Below, one piece after another: positions 21,716 to 30,549 of a DNA stretch of 64,000 bases. The stretch comes from Hoeflea sp. (GTDB lineage Bacteria; Pseudomonadota; Alphaproteobacteria; Rhizobiales; Rhizobiaceae): NCBI RefSeq assembly GCF_002733955.1, contig NZ_NVXQ01000004.1:205968-269967 (forward strand). The letters are read 5' to 3'. Made by a program: the position numbers and the translations under genes. Numbering within the stretch: position 1 is the stretch's first letter; every line of letters starts with the position of its first letter. A model generated the notes under the pieces. It saw nothing but the letters and a program-made list of their open reading frames with translations, was not told where the DNA came from and did not search any database.

Positions 21716-21781
21716 ATGTCGAGTGATTCCCAAAAGCCGGTTCGTGCGATACGGATTGCCGGACTTCGGAGCAGCCTCTGA
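21716..21781 (+). CDS. Candidate 21-aa small protein with maximal Shine-Dalgarno
   Basis: ATG at 21716 opens a 21-codon frame, MSSDSQKPVRAIRIAGLRSS plus a final Leu, then TGA. Before it, AAAGGAGGTGATC (21702-21714) is complementary to 13 bases of the 16S rRNA 3' tail, far more than any other gene here, and leaves almost no spacer after the core. The peptide is basic with no membrane segment. A hairpin (GCAGG CAAT CCTGC, 21658-21671) lies upstream. About 75 bases of untranslated sequence follow, ending in a strong terminator at 21859-21886. It could be a small protein, a leader peptide without a downstream target, or part of a small RNA. I do not recognise a family. Confidence 0.55.
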   Translation: MSSDSQKPVRAIRIAGLRSSL

Positions 21782-21858
21782 AGCGCCGGGAATACCGGCA
21801 AGTCCCGATCCATCCATGATGTGAGCGGGCAGGCGTCCAACCGGCGCTGGAATTCACG

Positions 21859-21886
21859 AAGGCCACCCCTTGCGGGTGGCCTTTTT
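21859..21886 (+). terminator. Strong intrinsic terminator
   Basis: AAGGCCACCC, loop CTTGC, then GGGTGGCCTTTTT forms a 10-bp stem with a T-tract on the plus strand. It ends the transcript carrying the 21-aa ORF. On the minus strand it could also serve the nuclease gene, which stops at 21919. Confidence 0.88.
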
Positions 21887-21918
21887 GATGTCTGGCTGAT
21901 GGAAACAGGGCCTGAAGC

Positions 21919-22401
21919 CTAGCTGGCGCATTTCGGTTTGTGGCGCTTTCCGCCCTTGTAGGGCCGGGCATGGCCGCTTTCGAGCATCGCCACGGCTATG
22001 TCGCGGCTTCCGGCCTTCATGTCGGCGAGCACGCGGCCGTAATATTTTCCGCCTGCAACATTGACCAGTTCGACGGTTTCAAACCCCGATAGCAGCCGTT
22101 CAAGCTCATCGCGGGCCATTTGCGCGGCGGCGCGCTGGGCCGCGCAACGGGAGCGGCGTTCCGGCGTGTCGATGCCGCGCAAACGGACCGAAACGCGGAC
22201 CGCATGGCCGGGCCAGGGATGGGCGTCGACCTCGAGCGTGTCCCCGTCAATGATCCGGATGATCTGGGCTGAGACCGGCCCGGCGATGCTGCGCCACTGC
22301 TTGTCGGCGGCCATTGCAGGGGTGGCCGCGAAAGCCGGGAGGCCAAGCGATGCAAGCAACAGGACGGGCAAAAGTGTCGGAACGGCCGAATCGGTGCGCA
22401 T
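21919..22401 (-). CDS. Secreted thermonuclease-family (SNase-like) protein
   Basis: This 160-aa protein has an N-terminal signal peptide (about residues 1-31, cleaved after an Ala-rich stretch) and a staphylococcal-nuclease domain, so it is probably periplasmic or secreted. Visible catalytic features are IIDGDTLEV with the Ca-binding Asp residues near 51-59, RLRGIDTPE with the Arg and Glu near 72-80, and YYGRVLAD near 118-125 with the second Arg. The C-terminus is Lys- and His-rich. The set suggests an active Ca-dependent nuclease; its biological substrate is unknown. Confidence 0.85.
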   Translation of the reverse strand: MRTDSAVPTLLPVLLLASLGLPAFAATPAMAADKQWRSIAGPVSAQIIRIIDGDTLEVDAHPWPGHAVRVSVRLRGIDTPERRSRCAAQRAAAQMARDELERLLSGFETVELVNVAGGKYYGRVLADMKAGSRDIAVAMLESGHARPYKGGKRHKPKCAS

Positions 22402-22448
22402 GATATAGGAATATATTCCGTATCAGCAGGCGCATCAAGTGGGACGGC

Positions 22449-22730
22449 TCAGAAATCGATGGCGCGGCCGTTGATTTCCCAGTCTCCGAAACGGGCCGGA
22501 TCTGCGCCGCCGCGACCGCCGAGTTCGCGTTCGGAAGCCTGCATCTCGGCATAGCGCGCCTTGCGACGAGCCTCGGCTTCAGCCAGCGCCCGCTTTGCAG
22601 CAGGGCTGAGCGGAGGGCGCGCAGCCTGCACATTCTCGTCTGCGGTTTCAGCCGTTGGCTCGGGCTTGTTGCCGGAGGGTGCCTCGGCAAGTTCGGAGGA
22701 TTTGCTTTCGGACGTCGCGTCTTTGCTCAT
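22449..22730 (-). CDS. DUF1674 protein, SDHAF4-like succinate dehydrogenase assembly factor
   Basis: The DUF1674 signature [20 protein letters not shown] closes this 93-aa protein. In mitochondria the related SDHAF4 binds flavinated SdhA during assembly of succinate dehydrogenase, so a similar cytosolic role is inferred. The N-terminal half is low-complexity, rich in Ser, Glu, Ala and Pro, and a helical [15 protein letters not shown] segment precedes the signature. The start at 22730 ([10 protein letters not shown]) is preferred over 22760 (103 aa); neither has a good SD. It is divergent from htpX. Confidence 0.8.
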   Translation of the reverse strand: MSKDATSESKSSELAEAPSGNKPEPTAETADENVQAARPPLSPAAKRALAEAEARRKARYAEMQASERELGGRGGADPARFGDWEINGRAIDF

Positions 22731-22867
22731 GGGTCGGGTCTGCCAGCCTGGTCTTCGCATTGAAGATTATCTTGAAACAACCCATATCTAGCGTCACAAG
22801 CGACAAATTCCAAACCTCCACGCCAATCGAGGCAACAGGTGCCTGGTCGCCGGAAAGGATGATGCAC

Positions 22868-23815
22868 ATGAACCTTGTTCGTACAGCGATGCTGATTGCC
22901 CTGATGACCGCCCTGTTCATGGGTGTCGGCTACATGATCGGCGGAACCGGCGGCATGATGATCGCGCTGGTGATCGCAGCGGCCATGAACCTGTTTTCCT
23001 ACTGGAATTCCGACAAGATGGTGCTGCGTATGCACAACGCCGTTGAAGTGGATGCGAAAACAGCGCCCGAGTATTACCGGATCGTCGCTGATCTGGCGCA
23101 AAATGCCGGCCTGCCGATGCCGAAGGTCTATGTCATTCACAACCAGCAGCCCAATGCGTTTGCCACCGGCCGCAATCCCGAAAACGCGGCCGTTGCAGCG
23201 TCCGTCGGGCTGCTTGAGGCCTTGAGTGACGAGGAAGTGGCGGCCGTGATGGCGCACGAGCTGGCGCATGTGCAGAACCGTGACACGCTGATCATGACCA
23301 TTACCGCGACCCTGGCCGGTGCGATTTCGATGCTGGGCAATTTCGCGCTGTTTTTCGGCGGCAATCGCGACAACAACAACCCCTTCGGCTTCATCGGCAT
23401 TCTGGTGGCGATGATCGTGGCGCCGTTCGCGGCAATGCTGGTGCAGATGATGATCAGCCGGACGCGGGAATATTCCGCCGACAGGCGGGGCGCCGAGATC
23501 TGCGGCAATCCGCTTTGGCTGGCTTCGGCGCTGAGAAAGATTGCCATGGGGGCCGGTCGTGTGGTCAATGAGGACGCTGAACGCAATCCGGCGACGGCGC
23601 ACATGTTCATTATCAATCCTCTGAATGGTCAACGCATGGACAGTCTGTTCTCGACCCACCCGGCAACTGAAAACCGCATTGCGGCGCTGGAAGCCATGGC
23701 TGCCGAGATGGCAGCACCATCGCCCCGCCCGGCACGTCCGGCCAGGACATCGGTGCCGCAGTCGGGACCCTGGGGCCGTGACGGAACGCCGCCGCGCAAG
23801 GGGCCCTGGTCTTGA
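22868..23815 (+). CDS. htpX: Membrane protease HtpX
   Basis: HtpX is an inner-membrane zinc metalloprotease of family M48 that degrades misfolded membrane proteins. ATG 22868 gives 315 aa and [20 protein letters not shown], the usual N-terminus. In-frame ATGs at 22859 and 22862 overlap the SD (AAAGGA). Two membrane helices fall in the first 55 residues and two near 145-195. The zinc motif HELAH is near residue 130, with a third ligand expected in [10 protein letters not shown]. The C-terminal 30 residues are Pro- and Arg-rich. Its stop overlaps the rsmB start by 4 bases. Confidence 0.93.
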   Translation: MNLVRTAMLIALMTALFMGVGYMIGGTGGMMIALVIAAAMNLFSYWNSDKMVLRMHNAVEVDAKTAPEYYRIVADLAQNAGLPMPKVYVIHNQQPNAFATGRNPENAAVAASVGLLEALSDEEVAAVMAHELAHVQNRDTLIMTITATLAGAISMLGNFALFFGGNRDNNNPFGFIGILVAMIVAPFAAMLVQMMISRTREYSADRRGAEICGNPLWLASALRKIAMGAGRVVNEDAERNPATAHMFIINPLNGQRMDSLFSTHPATENRIAALEAMAAEMAAPSPRPARPARTSVPQSGPWGRDGTPPRKGPWS

Positions 23816-25197
23816 CCGGCACAAGGCCGGACGGGCAGCGCAGGAGACCTCAGAAATCACATGCAAGGCGGGATCCGGCTGATCTTAAGCCGGGCCTTGC
23901 GGCGCGCCAGGCTGCTGCAAGGCTGCTGTCGGCGGTGACCGAGAGCCGCGCCTCGCTGGATGGCCTGCTTGATCCGGCGGGTGGCAATCCGGCCTTTACC
24001 GGGCTCGGCGACCAGGATCGGCTGCTGGTGCGGGCCATCCTGTTGTCGGCGCTCAGGCATCTACAGGTCATCGACGCCTTTATCGACCGGTTGGTCGACA
24101 ACCCCTTGCCCGAGGGCGCGAAAGCCTTGCGGCAGGTGCTCCGCGTCGGCGCAGCGCAGATCCTTTATCTTGATGTTCCCGATCGCGCGGCGGTGGATCT
24201 GGCGGTCACGCAGGCCGATTCCGATCCGCGCAATCGCCGCTTTGCCGGGCTGGTCAATGCGCTTCTGCGCCGGATGGCGCGAGAGAAAGACCAGCTTCTG
24301 CCGCAGATCGCAGCGGTCACGCCGGATTTTCCCGACTGGTTTGAAAGCCGGCTACGCAAAGCCTACAAATCGGAGGCTGCGGCGATTCTTGCGATCCTGT
24401 CGGAGCCGCCGGCCATTGATGTCACGGTCAAGGACGATCCTGACGGCTGGGCGGAAAAGCTTGGCGGCGTGGTGTTGCCGACGGGATCGGTGCGGATTGC
24501 CCGGCCGGATGGACCGGTTTCCGGCCTGCCGGGCTTTGATACAGGCGCCTGGTGGGTTCAGGATGCTGCAGCCAGCCTTCCGGCGCAGATGTTTTCCCGG
24601 CTCGAAGGGCTGGAGATCGCCGATCTGTGCGCAGCCCCGGGCGGCAAGACCGCCCAGCTGGCGCTGGCCGGTGCGCGGGTCACGGCATGCGACCAGTCCG
24701 CGACGCGGCTGGAGCGGCTGCGCGGCAATCTCGCGCGTCTCGGACTTGATGTCTCCACGCAATTGACGCGGGCCCAGGACCTGGTTGCGCCTGAAGGCTT
24801 TGACGGGGTTCTGCTCGATGCGCCCTGTTCCTCGACGGGGACGGTGCGTCGGCATCCCGACATTCCCTACACCAAGGGACCGGACGACATCATGCGGCTG
24901 GCCCGGGTCCAGCGCGATCTGCTTGACCATGCGGCGGGGCTGGTGCGTCCGGGGGGCGAACTGGTGTTTTCCAACTGTTCGCTTGATCCCGAAGAGGGCG
25001 AAGAAATGGTGGCGGGTTTTCTGTCCGACCATCCTGCCTGGACGATCAGGCCGATGGATGCCTTACGCTGGCCGGGGCTCGAAACCGCCATTACCGCAAA
25101 GGGCGAGATCCGGACCCATCCGGCGATGCTCGCGCATGACGACCCGCGGCTTGCCGGGCTCGACGGATTCTATGCGGTGGTGCTGATTCGGCAGTAA
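23812..25197 (+). CDS. rsmB: 16S rRNA (cytosine-967 C5)-methyltransferase RsmB
   Basis: RsmB methylates C967 of 16S rRNA in the cytosol. The 461-aa protein begins at TTG 23812, overlapping the htpX stop as TTGA. An N-terminal NusB-like RNA-binding domain (about residues 25-150) is followed by the Rossmann methyltransferase domain with AdoMet motif [13 protein letters not shown] near 272. The catalytic pair is Cys in [14 protein letters not shown] near 337 and Cys in [13 protein letters not shown] near 388. The first 25 residues are basic and may be dispensable, so the true start could be a little later. Confidence 0.9.
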   Translation: MTGTRPDGQRRRPQKSHARRDPADLKPGLAARQAAARLLSAVTESRASLDGLLDPAGGNPAFTGLGDQDRLLVRAILLSALRHLQVIDAFIDRLVDNPLPEGAKALRQVLRVGAAQILYLDVPDRAAVDLAVTQADSDPRNRRFAGLVNALLRRMAREKDQLLPQIAAVTPDFPDWFESRLRKAYKSEAAAILAILSEPPAIDVTVKDDPDGWAEKLGGVVLPTGSVRIARPDGPVSGLPGFDTGAWWVQDAAASLPAQMFSRLEGLEIADLCAAPGGKTAQLALAGARVTACDQSATRLERLRGNLARLGLDVSTQLTRAQDLVAPEGFDGVLLDAPCSSTGTVRRHPDIPYTKGPDDIMRLARVQRDLLDHAAGLVRPGGELVFSNCSLDPEEGEEMVAGFLSDHPAWTIRPMDALRWPGLETAITAKGEIRTHPAMLAHDDPRLAGLDGFYAVVLIRQ

Positions 25198-25233
25198 AAC
25201 CTGCAGCTGAAACCCGGAATAGCAGCAGAAATG

Positions 25234-25262
25234 TTGACAAGTGCCCCGGAACGACACAATAG
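25234..25262 (+). promoter_or_regulatory. Possible sigma-70-type promoter before the heparinase-like gene
   Basis: TTGACA at 25234-25239 is a consensus -35 element. A 17-base spacer leads to CAATAG, a weak -10. It lies about 65 bp upstream of the earliest start of the heparinase-like gene. The -10 is poor, so this is tentative. Confidence 0.35.
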
Positions 25263-25327
25263 CTTGCAATCAAAGACACATTAGTAACAGTTGAACAATC
25301 AAACCACTGTGCTACGATTTTTGTCCG

Positions 25328-27067
25328 GTGGAGGGCCGGGGACCCGGTTTCAGGATATCCCGATTGGCATTTTCAATTCTTGATTCGCAACGCTCAGTGC
25401 AATTGTACGGGACAGAGATCTGGCGGCGGTTTGCGCGGCGCATGGCCCTGGGCCGTATCAGCGCCCTGCGGTTTGCCGGCGGAACCCCGGACCGGCTCGT
25501 GGTTGCACCGATCGATCTGCGCATTGCCGATCCACATATTGCCGAAGAGATCTATTCCGGCCGCTTCGCCATGGGGGGAAGCATGGTCGACACGGGGGGC
25601 GGAAGCCCGTTCCAGGTCGAGGTCTCGAACCAGTCCTTCAATCGCAGCCTGCACGGCTTCGGCTGGCTCAGGCACATGCGGGCCGCCGATCATGACCTTG
25701 CCTTTGCCAATGCCCGTGCGCTCGTGGACGACTGGATTTCGGTCGAAGGCCGTGAACTGGGCGGGCTCGCCTTTGAGCCGGATGTGCTGGCCAACCGGCT
25801 GATCGCCTGGTTCTCGCATTCGCCGATCGTGTTGCGTGGCGCCGATCACGGGTTTTACCGCCGCTTTCTCAAAAGCATCGCATTGCAGACCCGCTATCTC
25901 AAGCATGTGGCGGGGGCGATGCCGGGCGACGAAACCCGTTTCAAGGCCCGGATCGCGCTGGCGATGGCCAGCCTGTGCGTGCCCTCCAGCGCCGGCGCGG
26001 TGCGGGCTGCGTCGCGGTACCTCGACAGCGAAATCGATGCCCAGATCCTGCCCGATGGCGGTCATGTCTCGCGCAATCCGATGGTGTTGATCGATCTGCT
26101 GACCAATCTGCTGCCATTGAAGCAGACCTATATCAATCTCGGGCAGAAACCACCGCGCAACATGGCGGCGGGGATGGACCGGATGTTCTCGGCGCTGCGC
26201 TTCTTTCGCCATTCCAGCGGCGAACTGGTGCTGTTCAACGGCGCCTCCGCGGTCTCCGCCGACCGGCTTCTGGGTGTCTTGCGCTATGACGAAACCTCCG
26301 GGGTTGCGTTTCGCGAGATGCCGCATTCGCATTACCAGAGATTGTCGGCGGGCAATTGCGTCGTGGTTGCCGACACGGGGGCGCCGCCGCGCGGAATCCT
26401 GTCGAGCCAGGCCCATGCCGGCTGCCTGTCTTTCGAGTTGTCGTCAGGCGCAAACTGTTTCGTGGTCAATGCCGGCGCGCCGGTGGTTTCTCCTTCACCC
26501 TATGCCGATTTCGCCCGGATGACGGCTGCTCACAGCACCGTGACACTGGGCGACCGGTCTTGCTTGAGCTTCTCGCATTCGCCGTTTCTGGGCCCGATCG
26601 TTACTGGCGGGGTGCGCCGGGTGGCGGTGGAATCGCTTGACGAGGAGGGCAAGCACCAGGGCTTTGCCGCGACCCATGACGGCTATGCCGGCAGCCTCAA
26701 GCTCCTGCATCGCCGCAAGATCAGATTGCTGTCCTCGGGGCACGAGGTGCAGGGCCGGGACGAGATCCTCAGACCGGATGAAAGCACACCGCAGGCTGAC
26801 AACCGGACGATGGCCGTAGCCCGGTTCCATATCCACCCGACCATCTCGATCTCGCAGGACGAGGCCGGTGTGGTTCATCTGACGGCGGGGGACGGCGAGT
26901 CTTGGGCTTTCGTCGCGCGCGATCTGGAGCCAAAGGTCGAGGAAGACGTGCATTTTGCCGATCTCGCCGGAGCACGGGCGAGCAAGCAGATCACGCTGGA
27001 ATTTGTGGTCGGCGAACAGTCTCAGGTCGACTGGAAGCTGATCCGCACCAATCTTCCGCGTGCCTGA
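25328..27067 (+). CDS. Heparinase II/III family protein
   Basis: This protein of up to 579 aa resembles the rhizobial heparinase II/III-like family. It has an N-terminal alpha/alpha toroid region (for example FGWLRHMRAAD and NRLIAWFSHSPIVLRGAD, residues about 100-160) and a C-terminal beta-sandwich (GCLSFELSSG, HDGYAGSLKLLHRRKIRLL). The family comprises polysaccharide lyases acting on uronic-acid glycans. No signal peptide is evident. The GTG at 25328 is the earliest start, and similarity to relatives begins near residue 27 (LYGTEIWRRF), so the true start may be later. The rsmB-heparinase-purH order recurs in Rhizobiales. The substrate is unknown. Confidence 0.8.
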   Translation: MEGRGPGFRISRLAFSILDSQRSVQLYGTEIWRRFARRMALGRISALRFAGGTPDRLVVAPIDLRIADPHIAEEIYSGRFAMGGSMVDTGGGSPFQVEVSNQSFNRSLHGFGWLRHMRAADHDLAFANARALVDDWISVEGRELGGLAFEPDVLANRLIAWFSHSPIVLRGADHGFYRRFLKSIALQTRYLKHVAGAMPGDETRFKARIALAMASLCVPSSAGAVRAASRYLDSEIDAQILPDGGHVSRNPMVLIDLLTNLLPLKQTYINLGQKPPRNMAAGMDRMFSALRFFRHSSGELVLFNGASAVSADRLLGVLRYDETSGVAFREMPHSHYQRLSAGNCVVVADTGAPPRGILSSQAHAGCLSFELSSGANCFVVNAGAPVVSPSPYADFARMTAAHSTVTLGDRSCLSFSHSPFLGPIVTGGVRRVAVESLDEEGKHQGFAATHDGYAGSLKLLHRRKIRLLSSGHEVQGRDEILRPDESTPQADNRTMAVARFHIHPTISISQDEAGVVHLTAGDGESWAFVARDLEPKVEEDVHFADLAGARASKQITLEFVVGEQSQVDWKLIRTNLPRA

Positions 27068-27276
27068 GACCGGTTCGGCCGTGTCGATCCGATGGTCCAG
27101 CCTGTCGCGCCTGACGCAATTGCCTCGGATTGAAGCGAGCGTGGTCCACGGTCATCATTCGGGCCATGAAGCGGCAATGCTCCACAGATAAGGCCCTTTG
27201 CGTGTTTTATCAGGCTCCTGCCTGTGTTAACGCATCCTCGCCGCCGGGCTGCGCGGCTGTTCTCTAGGGGTTTCAA

Positions 27277-28890
27277 ATGGCTGTAGTATCCAAGAACCAT
27301 CCTGTGCCGGACATGGTGCAGGTCCGCCGCGCCTTGCTGTCGGTCTCCGACAAGACCGGGCTTGTGGGATTTGCACGCGGCCTTTCCGACCTCGGCGTCG
27401 AACTGGTCTCGACCGGCGGCACACGGGCAGCACTCGAGGCGGCAGGGCTCAAGGTTCAGGATGTATCGGACCTGACGGGTTTTCCCGAAATCATGGATGG
27501 CCGGGTCAAGACGCTGCATCCCGGCGTGCATGGCGGGCTGCTCTCGATCCGGGCGGATGAAGACCATGCCTCGGCGATGAAAGAGCATGGGATTGCCGAG
27601 ATCGACCTGGCGGTGGTCAATCTCTACCCGTTCGAAGAGACCGTGGCTGGTGGCGCCGATGCGGCGACGATTGTCGAAAACATAGATATCGGCGGGCCTG
27701 CAATGATCCGGGCATCGGCCAAGAACCACGCCTATGTCACCGCGATCACCGACCCTGAAGATTATGACCGCGTGCTGGAAGCATTGCGCAGCCACGAGGG
27801 ATCCGTGCCGCTGGCATTGCGGCGCGAGCTTGCGGCGCTGGCCTTCGCCCGAACTGCTGCTTACGATGCTGCCGTCTCGGGCTGGTTTGCCAGGGAACTT
27901 TCGCTCGAAGCGCCGCGGCACCGCGCCTTTGGCGGGCAGTTGCTCGATGTCATGCGCTATGGCGAGAACCCGCACCAGGCGGCGGCCTTCTATTCAAACG
28001 GTGAGAAGCGTCCGGGTGTCGCTACCGCCACGCTGCTGCAGGGCAAGCAGCTGTCCTACAACAACATCAACGACACCGACGCGGCGTTCGAGCTGGTCAG
28101 CGAGTTCGACCAGGATCGTCCTGCCTGCGCCATCATCAAGCACGCCAATCCCTGCGGCGTTGCTGTCGGTGACAGCCTGACAGAAGCCTATCGCCGGGCG
28201 CTGGAATGCGACCAGACTTCCGCATTCGGCGGGATCATCGCACTGAACCGGACGCTCGACGCGGAGACCGCGACGGAGATCGTCAAGCTGTTCACGGAAG
28301 TGATCATCGCGCCCGATGCAAGCGACGAAGCCAAGGCGATTATCTCGGCCAAGAAAAACCTGCGCCTGATGGTCACCGGTGAACTGGCCGATCCGCGTCA
28401 GCCGGGCATGACGGTCAAGACCGTGGCTGGCGGGCTGCTGGTGCAGAGCCGAGACAACGGCATTGTATTGCCGGAAGACTTCAAGGTGGTGACAAAACGT
28501 GCGCCGGATGCGCGAGAACTCGCCGATCTCGGCTTTGCCTTCCGGGTGGCCAAGCATGTCAAATCCAACGCCATTGTCTACGTGCTCAACGGCGCCACGG
28601 TCGGCATCGGAGCGGGCCAGATGAGCCGTGTCGATTCCGCCCGCATTGCCGCGCGCAAGGCCGTCGATGCCGCAGAAGTGCTGGGACTGGACGCACCGCT
28701 GACCAAGGGCAGTGTCGTTGCATCCGACGCGTTCTTCCCGTTTGCGGATGGTTTGCTGTCGGCGATCGAAGCCGGCGCCACCGCGGTTGTGCAGCCCGGC
28801 GGATCGATGCGGGATCAGGATGTCATCGATGCGGCAGACGAAGCTGGTATCGCGATGGTGTTCACCGGAATGCGGCATTTCCGTCATTGA
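27277..28890 (+). CDS. purH: Bifunctional AICAR formyltransferase / IMP cyclohydrolase
   Basis: PurH catalyses the last two steps of de novo purine synthesis in the cytosol: formylation of AICAR and ring closure to IMP. The 537-aa protein has the N-terminal cyclohydrolase domain ([41 protein letters not shown]). The C-terminal transformylase domain carries YGENPHQAA and the catalytic segment [10 protein letters not shown] near residue 288, and ends with [10 protein letters not shown] near 487. The 209-bp upstream gap shows no obvious riboswitch. AGGGG lies just before the ATG. Confidence 0.97.
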   Translation: MAVVSKNHPVPDMVQVRRALLSVSDKTGLVGFARGLSDLGVELVSTGGTRAALEAAGLKVQDVSDLTGFPEIMDGRVKTLHPGVHGGLLSIRADEDHASAMKEHGIAEIDLAVVNLYPFEETVAGGADAATIVENIDIGGPAMIRASAKNHAYVTAITDPEDYDRVLEALRSHEGSVPLALRRELAALAFARTAAYDAAVSGWFARELSLEAPRHRAFGGQLLDVMRYGENPHQAAAFYSNGEKRPGVATATLLQGKQLSYNNINDTDAAFELVSEFDQDRPACAIIKHANPCGVAVGDSLTEAYRRALECDQTSAFGGIIALNRTLDAETATEIVKLFTEVIIAPDASDEAKAIISAKKNLRLMVTGELADPRQPGMTVKTVAGGLLVQSRDNGIVLPEDFKVVTKRAPDARELADLGFAFRVAKHVKSNAIVYVLNGATVGIGAGQMSRVDSARIAARKAVDAAEVLGLDAPLTKGSVVASDAFFPFADGLLSAIEAGATAVVQPGGSMRDQDVIDAADEAGIAMVFTGMRHFRH

Positions 28891-29073
28891 TTGCTGGCGC
28901 GTTGCTGATTTTTCGGCGCAAGCGCGAATAATCTCAGCCGCGTTAATCTATCTGCATGGATTGGCGGTGTAGTTGCCTGTGCACCGGGTTCCCGGTGACT
29001 TGTCGCCTTCGCGTCACACAGGTTCCATCATCTGATTTACCAGCCAAATCAGCGCAGTACCTCGAGTACAGCG

Positions 29074-29092
29074 TCCATACTTTAAGTATGGA
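29074..29092. repeat. Perfect inverted repeat in the purH-MFS convergent gap
   Basis: TCCATACTT and AAGTATGGA flank a single central T. It lies in the 234-bp gap between convergent purH and the MFS gene, followed on the plus strand by GGGCGTTTTGTTT, so it could help end transcription. The rest of this gap shows nothing I can support. Confidence 0.4.
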
Positions 29093-29124
29093 ATGGGCGT
29101 TTTGTTTCCATCCACTCAAATTTT

Positions 29125-30519
29125 TTATTCTGCGCCCCGGGGCTGATCTGCCGGGTAGGGCGTGGTCCAGAGGATGACCAGGCCGAGGGCGAAGAAGATG
29201 GTGATGGTGGCCATCCCGAGCCGTGGAGACCCCGAGAGTGCGGTCACCGTGGCGACCAGGAACGGGGCGGTGAAGCTGGTGGCGCGGCCCGCCAGGGCGT
29301 AGATGCCGAAATAGCGGCCGGCCTCGTCTTCGGTGACGCTGCGGGCCATGTAGGCGCGGGATGAAGCCTGCACCGGCCCGAAGGCGATGCCGATCAGCAG
29401 GCCGAACAGGATATAGGCCTTCTCTGCCGGCGTTCCGAACAGTCCGCCGCTGTCCGGGCCGGTAAAGGTCAATGCACCGAAGAGGCTGAACCCGGGACCG
29501 GTGGAGACGATGCCAAGCGTGGCGATCAGCAACATCAGGATGCAGATCATGACGACGATCTTGGATCCGAGCTGGGTGTCGAGGCGGCTGGCATAGAGGC
29601 AGGAGAAGATCGCCACGACATTGAGCATGATGCCATAGACTCCGATTTCGGTGATCGACCAGCTGAACATCGCAGCCGCGAAACCGCCGCCCAGCGCCAG
29701 CAGCGCGTTGACGCCGTCCTGGTAGATCATGCGGGCGATCAGAAACCGGAAAATGCCCGAGCGCTGGCGCACTTCGCCGAGCGTCGATCTCAGTTCCGCA
29801 AGCCCGTCGACGACGGCGCCCTTGAGCGCCCTGCGGCCGCCAGCATCTGGGGTGAACAGGAACATCGGCAGGATGAACACCGCATACCAGAGTGCCGAAA
29901 TCGGGCCGGATGCGCGGGCGTCTTCACCCTGAAGCGGATCGAGGCCGAACAGCGGGTCGAGACCGAGAAGGGTCTTGCCGGTTTCGGGCGATGCGGCGAG
30001 GAAGCCGATGATGAAGATCAGCACGATCATGCCGCCGAGATAGCCCAGTCCCCAGGCCAGGTTGGAGACCCGGCCGATCTGGGCTTTCGGCACCAGCCGC
30101 AGCAGCATCGAATCATTGAAGACGATGGAAAACTCGGCAGCGACCGACGCCAGGGTGAAGGCAACCACCACGGCGACGATGTTCGACCCCGGTGCGGCGA
30201 ACCACAGCGCGCACAGAGCCACAATCTTGATGATGGCGAAGAAGGCAATCCAGGGCTTGCGCGGCCCGGTCTGGTCGGCGATCGAGCCAAGCAGCGGCGA
30301 GAACAGCGCGATCAGCAGGCCGCCGGCGGCAATGCCATAGCCCCAGGCCGCCTGGCCGGTGGCCGGGTCGCTGGCCATGCGGGAGATGAAGTAGGGGCCG
30401 AAGATGAAGGTGGTAATCACCGTGAAGAACGGCTGCGCCGCCCAGTCGAACAGCATCCATCCGACGACACCGCGGCGCTTGATCACAGGGGCCGGCGGCA
30501 GTCCGGTTACATCAGTCAT
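29125..30519 (-). CDS. MFS transporter, UMF1 (Atg22-like) family
   Basis: This 464-aa inner-membrane protein has about 12 hydrophobic helices. The N-terminal VVGWMLFDWAAQPFFTVITT is the signature of the UMF1/Atg22-like major facilitator subgroup, whose eukaryotic members export amino acids from vacuoles. GSIADQTGPRKPW near residues 78-90 is the loop 2-3 motif. The substrate is unknown; amino-acid efflux is only an analogy. It lies 30 bp downstream of the NAD-glutamate dehydrogenase gene on the same strand, so the two may be co-transcribed, which would fit an amino-acid role. Confidence 0.85.
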   Translation of the reverse strand: MTDVTGLPPAPVIKRRGVVGWMLFDWAAQPFFTVITTFIFGPYFISRMASDPATGQAAWGYGIAAGGLLIALFSPLLGSIADQTGPRKPWIAFFAIIKIVALCALWFAAPGSNIVAVVVAFTLASVAAEFSIVFNDSMLLRLVPKAQIGRVSNLAWGLGYLGGMIVLIFIIGFLAASPETGKTLLGLDPLFGLDPLQGEDARASGPISALWYAVFILPMFLFTPDAGGRRALKGAVVDGLAELRSTLGEVRQRSGIFRFLIARMIYQDGVNALLALGGGFAAAMFSWSITEIGVYGIMLNVVAIFSCLYASRLDTQLGSKIVVMICILMLLIATLGIVSTGPGFSLFGALTFTGPDSGGLFGTPAEKAYILFGLLIGIAFGPVQASSRAYMARSVTEDEAGRYFGIYALAGRATSFTAPFLVATVTALSGSPRLGMATITIFFALGLVILWTTPYPADQPRGAE

Positions 30520-30549
30520 GGCTTTTGATCCTTGAGGCTACGGCACCTG

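Noticed and set aside
28956..29177. 73-codon ORF after purH
   Set aside because: No SD, spans the palindrome and runs into the convergent transporter gene; likely chance.
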